Shown here one piece after another: positions 23,771-37,404 of a stretch of DNA of 64,000 bases (position 1 is its first letter; every line of letters starts with the position of its first letter). Where the stretch lies: the NCBI RefSeq assembly GCF_029227915.1, contig NC_079882.1, positions 32,604,001-32,668,000 on the forward strand, given 5' to 3'. Under the pieces are notes generated by a model that did not search any database, was not told the origin of the DNA, and saw nothing but the letters and a program-made list of their open reading frames with translations. Source of the stretch: Hydractinia symbiolongicarpus (taxonomy: Eukaryota; Cnidaria; Hydrozoa; Anthoathecata; Hydractiniidae). Made by a program: the position numbers and the translations under genes.

Positions 23771-25290
23771 ACGATTTTTTAAATTATTTTTTCACCACTA
23801 AAACGCATGAGACTTGTAGTTTTTAAGAATGTTTTCATTTTTGATGAGACGCTGAATAAAAGAAGTTTAATCGCCGGCAAACGAAAACCCGCGATTTCCC
23901 GTAAATCCCGGCTTGGCCCGTATAGTCAAAAGTATACAAAGAAAGTACCCAGGGAGTAAACTTATTTCCCGAAGGATTTTTTAAATTATTTTTTCACCAC
24001 TAAAACGCATGAGACTTTTAGTTTTTAAAAATGTTTTCATTTTTGATGAGACGCTGAATAAAAGCAGTTTAATCGCCGGCAAACGAAAATCCGCGATTTC
24101 CCGTAAATCCCGGGCTCGGCCGTATAGTCAAAAGTATACAAAGAAAGTACCCAGGGAGTAAACTCATTTCCCGAACGATTTTTTAAATTATTTTTTCACC
24201 ACTAAAACGCATGAGACTTGTAGTTGTGAAAAATGTTTTCATTTTTGATGAGACGCTTAATGAAAGAGGTTTAATCGCCGGAAAACGAAAACTCGCGATT
24301 TCCCGTAAATCCCGGGCTTGGCCCGTATAGTCGAATGTATACAAAGAAAGTACCCTGTGAGTAAACTCATTTACAGAACGATTTTTTAAATTATTTATTC
24401 ACCACTAAAACGCATAAGACTTGTAGTTTTTAAGAATGTTTTCATTTTTGATGAGACGCTGAATAAAAGAAGTTTAATCGCCGGCAAACGAAAACCCGCG
24501 ATTTCCCGTAAATCCCGGCTTGGCCCGTATAGTCAAAAGTATACAAAGAAAGTACCCAGGGATTAAACTTATTTCCCGAAGGATTTTTTAAATTATTTTT
24601 TCACCACTAAAACGCATGAGACTTGTAGTTTTCAAAAATGTTTTCATTTTTGATGACACGCTGAATAAAAGAAGTTTAATCGCCGGCAAACGAAAACCTG
24701 CGATTTCCCGTAAATCCCGGCTTGGCCCGTATAGTCAAAAGTATACAAATAAAGTACCCAGGGAGTAAACTCATTTCCCGAACGATTTTTTAAATTATGT
24801 TTTCACCACTAAAACGCATGAGACTTGTAGTTTTCAAAAATGTTTTCATTTTTGATGAGACGCTGAATAAAAGCAGTTTAATCGCCGGCAAACGAAAATC
24901 CGCGATTTCCCGTAAATCCCGGACTCGGCCCGTATAGTCAAAAGTATACAAAGAAAGTACCCAGGGAGTAAACTCATTTCCCGAACGATTTTTTAAATTA
25001 TTTTTTCACCACTAAAACGCATGAGACTTGTAGTTGTCAAAAATGTTTTCATATTTGTTGAGACGCTTAATGAAAGAGGTTTAATCGTCGGCAAACGAAA
25101 TCCGGCGTTTTCCCGTAAATCCGGGGCTTGGCCCGTATAGTCGAATGTATACAAAGAAAGTACCCAGGGAGTAAACTCCTTTCCCGAACGATTTTTTAAA
25201 TTTTTTTTTCACCACTAAAACGCATGAGACTTGTAGTTTTCAAAAATGTTTTCATTTTTGATGAGACGCTTAATGAAAGAGGTTTAATCG
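23771..25290 (+). repeat. 9-monomer HOR copy 1 (offset 1821 bp)
   Basis: The GTTGTG head at 24223 recurs at 26044, and the CGTCGGCAAACG tail with ATCCGGCG at 25086 recurs at 26907. A TTATGTTTTCACC variant is also shared (near 24796 and 26617). The right limit is where this copy has GATTTTCCG and CCCTGTGAGAAAAC but the second copy has GCCAGAAAAC and CCCTGTGAGTAAAC. Confidence 0.75.
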
Positions 25291-25590
25291 CCGGAAAACG
25301 AAAACCCGCGATTTTCCGTAAATCCCGGGCTTGGCCCGTATAGTCGAATGTATACAAAGAAAGTACCCTGTGAGAAAACTCATTTCCAGAACGATTTTTT
25401 TAATTATTTTTTCACCACTAAAACGCATAAGACTTGTAGTTTTTAAAAATGTTTTCATTTTTGATGACACGCTGAATAAAAGCAGTTTAATCGCCGGCAA
25501 ACGAAAACCCGCGATTTCCCGTAAATCCCAGACTCGGCCGTATAGTCAAAAGTATACAAAGAAAGTACCCAGGGAGTAAACTCATTTCCC
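25291..25590 (+). repeat. Monomers between 9-monomer HOR copies
   Basis: A CCCTGTGAGAAAACTC monomer is followed by a GCAGTTTAAT monomer with GATGACACGCTG and CCCAGACTCGGCCG. This pair has close relatives at 46905, 51153, 53579, 56009, 61069 and 63498 but not in the matching position of the first 9-monomer copy. Confidence 0.7.
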
Positions 25591-27110
25591 GAACGATTTT
25601 TTGAACTATTTTTTCACCACTAAAACGCATGAGACTTGTAGTTTTTAAGAATGTTTTCATTTTTGATGAGACGCTAATAAAAGAAGTTTAATCGCCGGCA
25701 AACGAAAACCCGCGATTTCCCGTAAATCCCGGCTTGGCCCGTATAGTCAAAAGTATACAAAGAAAGTACCCAGGGAGTAAATTTATTTCCCGAAGGATTT
25801 TTTAAATTATTTTTTCACCACTAAAACGCATGAGACTTTTAGTTTTTAAAAATGTTTTCATTTTTGATGAGACGCTAAATAAAAGCAGTTTAATCGCCGG
25901 CAAACGAAAATCCGCGATTTCCCGTAAATCCCGGACTCGGCCGTATAGTCAAAAGTATACAAAGAAAGTACCCAGGGAGTAAACTCATTTCCAGAACGAT
26001 TTTTTAAATTATTTTTTCACCACTAAAACGCATGAGGATTGTAGTTGTGAAAAATGTTTTCATTTTTGATGAGACGCTTAATGAAAGAGGTTTAATCGCC
26101 GGAAAACGAAAACTCGCGATTTCCCGTAAATCCCGGGCTTGGCCCGTATAGTCGAATGTATACAAAGAAAGTACCCTGTGAGTAAACTCATTTACAGAAC
26201 GATTTTTTAAATTATTTTTTCACCACTAAAACGCATAAGACTTGTAGTTTTTAAGAATGTTTTCATTTTTGATGAGACGCTGAATAAAAGAAGTTTAATC
26301 GCCGGCAAACGAAAACCCGCGATTTCCCGTAAATCCCGGCTTGGCCCGTATAGTCAAAAGTATACAAAGAAAGTACCCAGGAAGTAAACTTATTTCCCGA
26401 AGGATTTTTTAAATTATTTTTTCACCACTAAAACGCATGAGACTTGTAGTTTTCAAAAATGTTTTCATTTTTGATGAGACGCTGAATAAAAGAAGTTTAA
26501 TCGCCGGCAAACGAAAACCCGCGATTTCCCGTAAATCCCGGCTTGGCCCGTATAGTCAAAAGTATACAAAGAAAGTACCCAAGGAGTAAACTCATTTCCC
26601 GAACGATTTTTTAAATTATGTTTTCACCACTAAAACGCATGAGACTTGTAGTTTTCAAAAATGTTTTCATTTTTGATGAGACGCTGAATAAAAGCAGTTT
26701 AATCGCCGGCAAACGAAAATCCGCGATTTCCCGTAAATCCCGGACTCGGCCCGTATAGTCAAAAGTATACAAAGAAAGTACCCAGGGAGTAAACTCATTT
26801 CCCGAACGATTTTTTAAATTATTTTTTCACCACTAAAACGCATGAGACTTGTAGTTGTCAAAAATGTTTTCATTTTTGTTGAGACGCTTAATGAAAGAGG
26901 TTTAATCGTCGGCAAACGAAATCCGGCGTTTTCCCGTAAATCCGGGGCTTGGCCCGTATAGTCGAATGTATACAAAGAAAGTACCCAGGGAGTAAACTCC
27001 TTTCCCGAACGATTTTTTAAATTTTTTTTTCACCACTAAAACGCATGAGACTTGTAGTTTTCAAAAATGTTTTCATTTTTGATGAGACGCTTAATGAAAG
27101 AGGTTTAATC
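25591..27110 (+). repeat. 9-monomer HOR copy 2
   Basis: It matches 23771-25290 at 1821 bp. Private changes are GACGCTAATAAAAG near 25672 (one base lost), GAGGATTGTAG near 26035 and CCCAGGAAG near 26378. It overlaps the start of the 8-monomer HOR that follows. Confidence 0.75.
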
Positions 27111-28260
27111 GCCAGAAAACGAAAACCCGCGATTTCCCGTAAATCCCGGGCTTGGCCCGTATAGTCGAATGTATACAAAGAAAGTACCCTGTGAGTAAAC
27201 TCATTTCCAGAACGATTTTTTAAATTATTTTTTCACCACTAAAACGCATAAGACTTGTAGGTTTTAAAAATGTTTTCATTTTTGATGAGACGCTGAATAA
27301 AAGAAGTTTAATCGCCGGCAAACGAAAACCCGCGATTTCCCGTAAATCCCGGGCTTGGCCCGTATAGTCAAAAGTATACAAAGAAAGTACCCAGGGAGTA
27401 AACTCATTTCCCGAACGATTTTTTATATTATTTTTTTACCACTAAACGCATGAGACTTGTAGTTTTCAAAAATATTTTCATATTTGATGGGACGCTGAAT
27501 AAAAGAAGTTTAATCGCCGGCAAACGAAAATCCGCGATTTCCCGTAAATGCCGGACTCGGCCCGTATAGTCAAAAGTATACAAAGAAAGTACCCAGGGAG
27601 TAATCTCATTTCCCGAACGATTTTTTAAATTATATTTTCACCACTAAAACGCATGAGACTTGTAGTTTTCAAAAATGTTTTCATTTTTGATGAGACGCTG
27701 AATAAAAGAAGTTTAATCGCCGGCAAACGAAAACCCGCGATTTCCCGTAAATCCCGGGCTTGGCCCTTATAGTCAAAAGTATACAAAGAAAGTACCCAGG
27801 GAGTAAACTCATTTCCCGAACGATTTTTTAAATTATTTTTCACCACTAAAACGCATGAAACTTGTAGTTTTTAAAAATGTTTTCATTTTTGATGAGACGC
27901 TGAATAAAAGAAGTTTAATCGCCGGCAAACGAAAACCTGCGATTTTCCGTAAATCCTGGACTCGGCCCGTATAGTCAAAAGTATACAAAGAAAGTACCCA
28001 GGGAGTAAACTCATTTCCCAAACGATTTTTTAAATTATTATTTCACCACAAAAACGCATGAGACTTGTAGTTTTTAAAAATGTTTTCATTTTTAATGAGA
28101 CGCTGAATAAAAGAAGTTTAATCGCCGGCAAACGAAAACCCGCGATTTCCCGTAAATCCCGGCTTGGCCCGTATAGTCAAAAGTATACAAAGAAAGTACC
28201 CAGGGAGTAAACTTATTTCCCGAACGATTTTTTTAATTATTTCTTCACCACTAAAACGCA
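26640..28260 (+). repeat. 8-monomer HOR copy 1 (1621 bp)
   Basis: Shared markers at 1621 or 1622 bp are CGTCGGCAAACG (26907 and 28529), GCCAGAAAAC (27111 and 28732), GTAGGTTTT (27257 and 28878) and TATATTTTCACC (27631 and 29252). Two short-T-run monomers and a TTATTATTTCACCACAAAAACG monomer follow in fixed order. Confidence 0.8.
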
Positions 28261-29881
28261 TGAGACTTGTAGTTTTCAAAAATGTTTTCATTTTTGATGA
28301 GACGCTGAATAAAAGCAGTTTAATCGCCGGCAAACGAAAATCCGCGATTTCCCGTAAATCCCGGACTCGGCCCGTATAGTCAAAAGTATACAAAGAAAGT
28401 ACCCAGGGAGTAAACTCATTTCCCGAACGATTTTTTAAATTATTTTTTCACCACTAAAACGCATGAGACTTGTAGTTGTCAAAAATGTTTTCATTTTTGT
28501 TGAGACGCTTAATGAAAGAGGTTTAATCGTCGGCAAACGAAATCCGGCGTTTTCCCGTAAATCCGGGGCTTGGCCCGTATAGTCGAATGTATACAAAGAA
28601 AGTACCCAGGGAGTAAACTCCTTTCCCGAACGATTTTTTAAATTTTTTTTTCACCACTAAAACGCATGAGACTTGTAGTTTTCAAAAATGTTTTCATTTT
28701 TGATGAGACGCTTAATGAAAGAGGTTTAATCGCCAGAAAACGAAAACCCGCGATTTCCCGTAAATCCCGGGCTTGGCCCGTATAGTCGAATGTATACAAA
28801 GAAAGTACCCTGTGAGTAAACTCATTTCCAGAACGATTTTTTAAATTATTTTTTCACCACTAAAACGCATAAGACTTGTAGGTTTTAAAAATGTTTTCAT
28901 TTTTGATGAGACGCTGAATAAAAGAAGTTTAATCGCCGGCAAACGAAAACCCGCGATTTCCCGTAAATCCCGGGCTTGGCCCGTATAGTCAAAAGTATAC
29001 AAAGAAAGTACCCAGGGAGTAAACTCATTTCCCGAACGATTTTTTATATTATTTTTTTACCACTAAACGCATGAGACTTGTAGTTTTCAAAAATATTTTC
29101 ATATTTGATGGGACGCTGAATAAAAGAAGTTTAATCGCCGGCAAACGAAAATCCGCGATTTCCCGTAAATCCCGGACTCGGCCCGTATAGTCAAAAGTAT
29201 ACAAAGAAAGTACCCAGGGAGTAAACTCATTTCCCGAACGATTTTTTAAATTATATTTTCACCACTAAAACGCATGAGACTTGTAGTTTTCAAAAATGTT
29301 TTCATTTTTGTTGAGACGCTGAATAAAAGAAGTTTAATCGCCGGCAAACGAAAACCCGCGATTTCCCGTAAATCCCGGGCTTGGCCCTTATAGTCAAAAG
29401 TATACAAAGAAAGTACCCAGGGAGTAAACTCATTTCCCGAACGATTTTTTAAATTATTTTTCACCACTAAAACGCATGAAACTTGTAGTTTTTAAAAATG
29501 TTTTCATTTTTGATGAGACGCTGAATAAAAGAAGTTTAATCGCCGGCAAACGAAAACCTGCGATTTTCCGTAAATCCTGGACTCGGCCCGTATAGTCAAA
29601 AGTATACAAAGAAAGTACCCAGGGAGTAAACTCATTTCCCAAACGATTTTTTAAATTATTATTTCACCACAAAAACGCATGAGACTTGTAGTTTTTAAAA
29701 ATGTTTTCATTTTTAATGAGACGCTGAATAAAAGAAGTTTAATCGCCGGCAAACGAAAACCCGCGATTTCCCGTAAATCCCGGCTTGGCCCGTATAGTCA
29801 AAAGTATACAAAGAAAGTACCCAGGGAGTAAACTTATTTCCCGAACGATTTTTTTAATTATTTCTTCACCACTAAAACGCA
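28261..29881 (+). repeat. 8-monomer HOR copy 2 (1621 bp)
   Basis: It is nearly identical to copy 1. Differences seen include AAATGCCGG near 27548 in copy 1 against AAATCCCGG here, and ATTTTTGTTGAG near 29306 here against ATTTTTGATGAG. After 28785 the CGAATG head type is absent until about 35466. Confidence 0.8.
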
Positions 29882-31580
29882 TGAAATTTGTACTTTTCAA
29901 AAATGTTTTCATTTTTGATGAGACGCTGAATAAAAGCAGTTTTATCGCCGGCAAACGAAAACCTGCGATTTCCCTAAATCCCGGACTCGGCCCGTATAGT
30001 CAAAAGTATACAAAGAAAGTACCCAGGGAGTAAACTCATTTCCAGAACGATTTTTTAAATTATTTTTCCACCACTAAAACGCATAAGACTTGTAGTTTTT
30101 AAAAATGTTTTCATTTTTGATGAGACGCTGAATAAAAGAAGTTTAATCGCCGGCAAACGAAAACCCGCGATTTCCCGTAAATCCCGGGCTTGGCCCGTAT
30201 AGTCAAAAGTATACAAAGAAAGTACCCAGGGAGTAAACTCATTTCCCGAACGATTTTTTAAATTATTTTTTCACCACTAAAACGCATGAGACTTGTAGTT
30301 TTCAAAAATGTTTTCATTTTTGATGAGACGCTGAATAAAAGAAGTTTAATCGCCGGCAAACGAAAACCTGCGATTTCCCTAAAACCCGGACTCGGCCCGT
30401 ATAGTCAAAAGTATACAAAGAAAGTACCCAGGGAGTAATCTCATTTCCACAACGATTTTTTAAATTATTTTTTCACCACTAAAACGCATAAGACTTGTAG
30501 TTTTTAAAAATGTTTTCATTTTTGATGAGACGCTGAATAAAAGAAGTTTAATCGCCGGCAAACGAAAACCCGCGATTTCCCGTAAATCCCGGGCTTGGCC
30601 CGTATAGTCAAAAGTATACAAAGAAAGTACCCAGGGAGTAAACTCATTTCCCGAACGATTTTTTATATTATTTTTTTACCACTAAACGCATGAGACTTGT
30701 AGTTTTCAAAAATATTTTCATATTTGATGGGACGCTGAATAAAAGAAGTTTAATCGCCGGCAAACGAAAATCCGCGATTTCCCGTAAATCCCGGACTCGG
30801 CCCGTATAGTCAAAAGTATACAAAGAAAGTACCCAGGGAGTAAACTCATTTCCCGAACGATTTTTTAAATTATATTTTCACCACTAAAACGCATGAGACT
30901 TGTAGTTTTCAAAAATGTTTTCATTTTTGATGAGACGCTGAATAAAAGAAGTTTAATCGCCGGCAAACGAAAACCCGCGATTTCCCGTAAATCCCGGGCT
31001 TGGCCCGTATAGTCAAAAGTATACAAAGAAAGTACCCAGGGAGTAAACTCATTTCCCGAACGATTTTTTAAATTATTTTTCACCACTAAAACGCATGAAA
31101 CTTGTAGTTTTTAAAAATGTTTTCATTTTTGATGAGACGCTGAATAAAAGAAGTTTAATCGCCGGCAAACGAAAACCTGCGATTTTCCGTAAATCCTGGA
31201 CTCGGCCCGTATAGTCAAAAGTATACAAAGAAAGTACCCAGGGAGTAAACTCATTTCCCAAACGATTTTTTAAATTATTATTTCACCACAAAAACGCATG
31301 AGACTTGTAGTTTTTAAAAATGTTTTCATTTTTAATGAGACGCTGAATAAAAGAAGTTTAATCGCCGGCAAACGAAAACCCGCGATTTCCCGTAAATCCC
31401 GGCTTGGCCCGTATAGTCAAAAGTATACAAAGAAAGTACCCAGGGAGTAAACTTATTTCCCGAACGATTTTTTTAATTATTTCTTCACCACTAAAACGCA
31501 TGAAATTTGTACTTTTCAAAAATGTTTTCATTTTTGATGAGACGCTGAATAAAAGAAGTTTAATCGCCGGCAAACGAAAA
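29882..31580 (+). repeat. Altered third copy, moving from 8- to 7-monomer spacing
   Basis: It starts with the variant GCATGAAATTTGTACTTTTC (29879, seen again at 31498) and several substituted monomers. From about 30580 it follows the 8-monomer order at 1619 bp; TATATTTTCACC is at 30871. A CCCTAAAACCCGG variant at about 30376 recurs 1417 bp later. Confidence 0.75.
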
Positions 31581-33360
31581 CCCGCGATTTCCCGTAAATC
31601 CCGGGCTTGGCCCGTATAGTCAAAAGTATACAAAGAAAGTACCCAGGGAGTAAACTCATTTCCCGAACGATTTTTTAAATTATTTTTTCACCACTAAAAC
31701 GCATGAGACTTGTAGTTTTCAAAAATGTTTTCATTTTTGATGAGACGCTGAATAAAAGAAGTTTAATCGCCGGCAAACGAAAACCTGCGATTTCCCTAAA
31801 ACCCGGACTCGGCCCGTATAGTCAAAAGTATACAAAGAAAGTACCCAGGGAGTAATCTCATTTCCACAACGATTTTTTAAATTATTTTTTCACCACTAAA
31901 ACGCATAAGACTTGTAGTTTTTAAAAATGTTTTCATTTTTGATGAGACGCTGAATAAAAGAAGTTTAATCGCCGGCAAACGAAAACCCGCGATTTCCCGT
32001 AAATCCCGGGCTTGGCCCGTATAGTCAAAAGTATACAAAGAAAGTACCCAGGGAGTAAACTCATTTCCCGAACGATTTTTTATATTATTTTTTTACCACT
32101 AAACGCATGAGACTTGTAGTTTTCAAAAATATTTTCATATTTGATGGGACGCTGAATAAAAGAAGTTTAATCGCCGGCAAACGAAAATCCGCGATTTCCC
32201 GTAAATCCCGGACTCGGCCCGTATAGTCAAAAGTATACAAAGAAAGTACCCAGGGAGTAAACTCATTTCCCGAACGATTTTTTAAATTATATTTTCACCA
32301 CTAAAACGCATGAGACTTGTAGTTTTCAAAAATGTTTTCATTTTTGATGAGACGCTGAATAAAAGAAGTTTAATCGCCGGCAAACGAAAACCCGCGATTT
32401 CCCGTAAATCCCGGGCTTGGCCCGTATAGTCAAAAGTATACAAAGAAAGTACCCAGGGAGTAAACTCATTTCCCGAACGATTTTTTAAATTATTTTTCAC
32501 CACTAAAACGCATGAAACTTGTAGTTTTTAAAAATGTTTTCATTTTTGATGAGACGCTGAATAAAAGAAGTTTAATCGCCGGCAAACGAAAACCTGCGAT
32601 TTTCCGTAAATCCTGGACTCGGCCCGTATAGTCAAAAGTATACAAAGAAAGTACCCAGGGAGTAAACTCATTTCCCAAACGATTTTTTAAATTATTATCT
32701 CACCACAAAAACGCATGAGACTTGTAGTTTTTAAAAATGTTTTCATTTTTAATGAGACGCTGAATAAAAGAAGTTTAATCGCCGGCAAACGAAAACCCGC
32801 GATTTCCCGTAAATCCCGGCTTGGCCCGTATAGTCAAAAGTATACAAAGAAAGTACCCAGGGAGTAAACTTATTTCCCGAACGATTTTTTTAATTATTTT
32901 TCCACCACTAAAACGCATAAGACTTGTAGTTTTTAAAAATGTTTTCATTTTTGATGAGACGCTGAATAAAAGAAGTTTAATCGCCGGCAAACGAAAACCC
33001 GCGATTTCCCGTAAATCCCGGGCTTGGCCCGTATAGTCAAAAGTATACAAAGAAAGTACCCAGGGAGTAAACTCATTTCCCGAACGATTTTTTATATTAT
33101 TTTTTTACCACTAAACGCATGAGACTTGTAGTTTTCAAAATAAATTTCATATTTGATGGGACGCTGAATAAAAGAAGTTTAATCGCCGGCAAACGAAAAT
33201 CCGCGATTTCTCGTAAATCCCGGACTCGGCCCGTATAGTCAAAAGTATACAAAGAAAGTACCCAGGGAGTAAACTCATTTCCCGAACGATTTTTTAAATT
33301 ATTTTTTCACCACTAAGACGCATGAGTCTTGTAGTTTTCAAAAATGTTTTCATTTTTGAT
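31581..33360 (+). repeat. 7-monomer copy (offset 1417 bp) and right-hand join
   Basis: Monomers from about 31580 repeat those from about 30160 at 1417 bp; TATATTTTCACC is at 32288 and the CCTAAAACCCGG variant near 31793. A TTTTTCCACCAC variant near 30063 recurs near 32898. Past about 33110 come private variants (CAAAATAAATTTC, CACTAAGACGCATGAGTC) and the order changes. Confidence 0.75.
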
Positions 33361-36300
33361 GAGACGCTGAATAAAAGAAGTTTAATCGCCGGCAAACGAA
33401 AACCCGCGATTTCCCGTAAATCCCGGCTTGGCCCGTATAGTCAAAAGCATACAAAGAAAGTACCCTGTGAGTAAACCCATTTCCAGAACGATTTTTTAAA
33501 TTATTTTTTCACCACTAAAGCCTATGAGACTTGTAGTTTTAAAAATGTTTTCATTTTTGATGAGACGCTGAATAAAAGAAGTTTAATCGCCGGCAAACGA
33601 AAACCCGCGATTTCCCGTAAATCCCGGCTTGGCCCGTATAGTCAAAAGTATACAAAGAAAGTACCCAGGGAGTAAACTCATTTCCCGAACGATTTTTTAA
33701 ATTATTTTTTCACCACTAAAACCCATGAGACTTGTAGTTGTCAAAAATGTTTTCATTTTTGATGAGACGCTTAATGAAAGAGGTTTAATCGCCGGCAAAC
33801 GAAATCCGGCGTTTTCCCGTAAATCCGGGGCTTGGCCCGTATAGTCAAAAGTATACAAAGAAAGTACCCAGGGAGTAAACTCATTTCCAGAACGATTTTT
33901 TAAATTATTTTTTCACCACTAAAACGCATAAGACTTGTAGTTTTTAAAAATGTTTTCATTTTTGATGAGACGCTGAATAAAAGAAGTTTAATCGCCGGCA
34001 AACGAAAACCCGCGATTTCCCGTAAATCCCGGGCTTGGCCCGTATAGTCAAAAGTATACAAAGAAAGTACCCAGGGAGTAAACTCATTTCCCGAACGATT
34101 TTTTATATTTTTTTTTTACCACTAAACGCATGAGACTTGTAGTTTTCAAAAATATTTTCATATTTGATGGGACGCTGAATAAAAGAAGTTTAATCGCCGG
34201 CAAACGAAAATCCGCGATTTCCCGTAAATCCCGGACTCGGCCCGTATAGTCAAAAGTATACAAAGAAAGTACCCAGGGAGTAAACTCATTTCCCAAACGA
34301 TTTTTTAAATTATTATTTCACCACAAAAACGCATGAGACTTGTAGTTTTTAAAAATGTTTTCATTTTTGATGAGACGCTGAATAAAAGAAGTTTATTCGC
34401 CGGCAAACGAAAACCCGCGATTTCCCGTAAATCCCGGGCTTGGCCCGTATAGTCAAAAGTATACAAAGAAAGTACCCAGGGAGTAAACTAATTTCCCGAA
34501 CGATTTTTTATATTATTTTTTAAAACCACTAAACGCATGAGACTTGTAGTTTTCAAAAATATTTTCATATTTGATGGGACGCTGAATAAAAGAATTTTAA
34601 TCGCCGGCAAACGAAAACCTGCGATTTCCCTAAATCCCGGACTCGGCCCGTATAGTCAAAAGTATACAAAGAAAGTACCCAGGGAGTAAACTCATTTCCC
34701 GAACGATTTTTTAAATTTTTTTTCACCACTAAAACGCATGAGACTTGTAGTTTTCAAAAATGTTTTCATTTTTGATGAGACGCTTAATGAAAGAGGTTTA
34801 ATCGCCGGAAAACGAAAACCCGCGATTTCCCGTAAATCCCGGGCTTGGCCCGTATAGTCAAAAGTATACAAAGAAAGTACCCAGGGAGTAAACCCATTTC
34901 CCGAACGATTTTTTATATTATTTTTTTACCACTAAACGGATGAGACTTGTAGTTTTCAAAAATATTTTCATATTTGATGGGACGCTGAATAAAAGAACTT
35001 TAATCGGCGGCAAACGAAAACCTGCGATTTCCCTAAATCCCGGACTCGGCCCGTATAGTCAAAAGTATACAAAGAAAGTACCCAGGGAGTAAACTCATTT
35101 CCAGAACGATTTTTTAAATTATTTTTTCACTACTAAAACGCATAAGACTTGTAGTTTTTAAAAATGTTTTCATTTTTGATGAGACGCTGAATAAAAGAAG
35201 TTTAATCGCCGGCAAACGAAAACCCGCGATTTCCCGTAAATCCCGGGCTTGGCCCCGATAGTCAAAAGTATACAAAGAAAGTACCCAGGGAGTAAACTCA
35301 TTTCCCGAACGTTTTTTTATATTATTTTTTTACCACTAAACGCATGAGACTTGTAGTTTTCAAAAATATTTTCATATTTGATGGGACGCTGAATAAAAGA
35401 ATTTTAATCGCCGGCAAACGAAATCCCGCGTTTTCCCGTAAATCCGGGGCTTGGCCCGTATAGTCGAATGTATACAAAGAAAGTACCCAGGGAGTAAACT
35501 CATTTCCCGAACGATTTTTTAAATTTTTTTTTCACCACTAAAACGCATGAGACTTGTAGTTTTCAAAAATGTTTTCATTTTTGATGAGACGCTTAATGAA
35601 AGAGGTTTAATCGCCGGAAAACGAAAACCCGCGATTTCCCGTAAATCCCGGCTTGGTCGGTATAGTCAAAAGTATACAAAGAAAGTACCCAGGGAGTAAA
35701 CTCATTTCCCGAAGGATTTTTTAAATTATTTTTTCACCACTAAAACGCATGAGACTTGTAGTTTTCAAAAATGTTTTCATTTTTGATGAGACACTGAATA
35801 AAAGAAGTTTAATCGCCGGCAAACGAAAACCCGCGATTTCCCGTAAATCCCGGCTTGGCCCGTATAGTCAAAAGTATACAAAGAAAGTACCCAGGGAGTA
35901 AACTCATTTCCCGAACGATTTTTTAAATTATTTTTTCACCACTAAAACGCATAAGACTTGTAGTTTTCGAAAATGTTTTCATTTTTGATGAGACGCTGAA
36001 TAAAAGCAGTTTAATCGCCGGAAAACGAAATCCGGCGTTTTCCCGTAAATCCGGGGCTTGGCCCGTATAGTCGAATGTATACAAAGAAAGTACCCAGGGA
36101 GTAAACTCATTTCCCGAACGATTTTTTAAATTTTTTTTTCACCACTATAACGCATGAGACTTGTAGTTTTCAAAAATGTTTTCATTTTTGATGAGACGCT
36201 TAATGAAAGAGGTTTAATCGCCGGAAAACGAAAACCCGCGATTTCCCGTAAATCCCGGGCTTGGCCCGTATAGTCGAATGTATACAAAGAAAGTACCCTG

Positions 36301-37120
36301 TGAGTAAACTCATTTCCAGAAGGTTTTTTTAATTTATTTTTTCAACACTAAAACGCATAAGACTTGTAGGTTTTAAAAATGTTTTCATTTTTGATGAGAC
36401 GCTGAATAAAAGAAGTTTAATCGCCGGCAAACGAAAACCCGCGATTTCCCGTAAATTCCAGGCTTGGCCCCTATAGTCAAAAGTATACAAAAAAGTACCC
36501 AGGGAGTAAACTCATTTCCCGAACGATTTTTTATATTATTTTTTTACCACTAAACGCATGAGACTTGTAGTTTTCAAAAATATTTTCATATTTGATGGGA
36601 CGCTGAATAAAAGAATTTTAATCGCCGGCAAACGAAATTCCGCGTTTTCCCGTAAATCCGGGGCTTGGCCCGTATAGTCGAATGTATACAAAGAAAGTAC
36701 CCAGGGAGTAAACTCATTTCCCGAACGATTTTTTAAATTTTTTTTTACCACTAAACGCATGAGACTTGTAGTTTTCAAAAATATTTTCATATTTGATGGG
36801 ACGCTGAATAAAAGAAGTTTAATCGCCGGCAAACGAAAATCCGCGATTTCCCGTAAATCCCGGACACGGCCCGTATAGTCAAAAGTATACAAAGAAAGTA
36901 CCCAGGGAGTAAACTCATTTCCCAAACGATTTTTTAAATTATTATTTCACCACAAAAACGCATGAGACTTGTAGTTTTTAAAAATGTTTTCATTTTTGAT
37001 GAGACGGTGAATAAAAGAAGTTTAATCGCCGGCAAACGAAAACCCGCGATTTCCCGTAAATCCCGGCTTGGCCCGTATAGTCAAAAGTATACAAAGAAAG
37101 TACCCAGGGAGTAAACTCAT
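33360..37120 (+). repeat. 3.8-kb block, copy 1 (about 18-19 monomers)
   Basis: Almost every monomer recurs in the same order from about 37405, at an offset of 4045 bp before about 33840 and 3840-3842 bp afterwards. Shared rare variants include the AGCATACAAAG head with AAACCCATTTCC (33446 and 37491), AAACGGATGAG, AATCGGCGG, GGCCCCGATAG, GACACTGAAT, CACTATAACGC, CAGAAGGTTTTTTT and GGACACGGCCC. Differences are very few, for example AAAACCACTAAACG near 34521 and CACTACTAAAACG near 35128 in this copy only. Confidence 0.85.
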
Positions 37121-37404
37121 TTCCCGAACGATTTTTTAAATTACTTTTTCACCACTAAAACGCATGAAACTTGTAGTTTTTAAAAATGTTTTCATTTTTG
37201 ATGAGACGCTGAATAAAAGAAGTTTAATCGCCGGCAAACGAAAACCTGCGATTTTCCGTAAATCCTGGACTCGGCCCGTATAGTCAAAAGTATACAAAGA
37301 AAGTACCCAGGGAGTAAACTCATTTCCCAAACGATTTTTTAAATTATTATTTCACCACAAAAACGCATGAGACTTGTAGTTTTTAAAAATGTTTTCATTT
37401 TTAA
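37121..37404 (+). repeat. Linking monomers between the two 3.8-kb copies
   Basis: A TTACTTTTTCACC monomer with GCATGAAAC and GATTTTCCG/TCCTGGACTC, then a TTATTATTTCACCACAAAAACG monomer, resemble those at 27840-28090, 29460-29710, 31080-31330 and 32500-32750. They come from the neighbouring HOR family and are not part of the duplicated block. Confidence 0.7.

Noticed and set aside
36536-36925. 129-codon open frame on the minus strand, also at 40376-40765
   Set aside because: It is read-through of two satellite monomers whose lengths happen to keep the frame. Its duplicate exists only because the 3.8-kb block is duplicated, and the protein is two tandem satellite translations.
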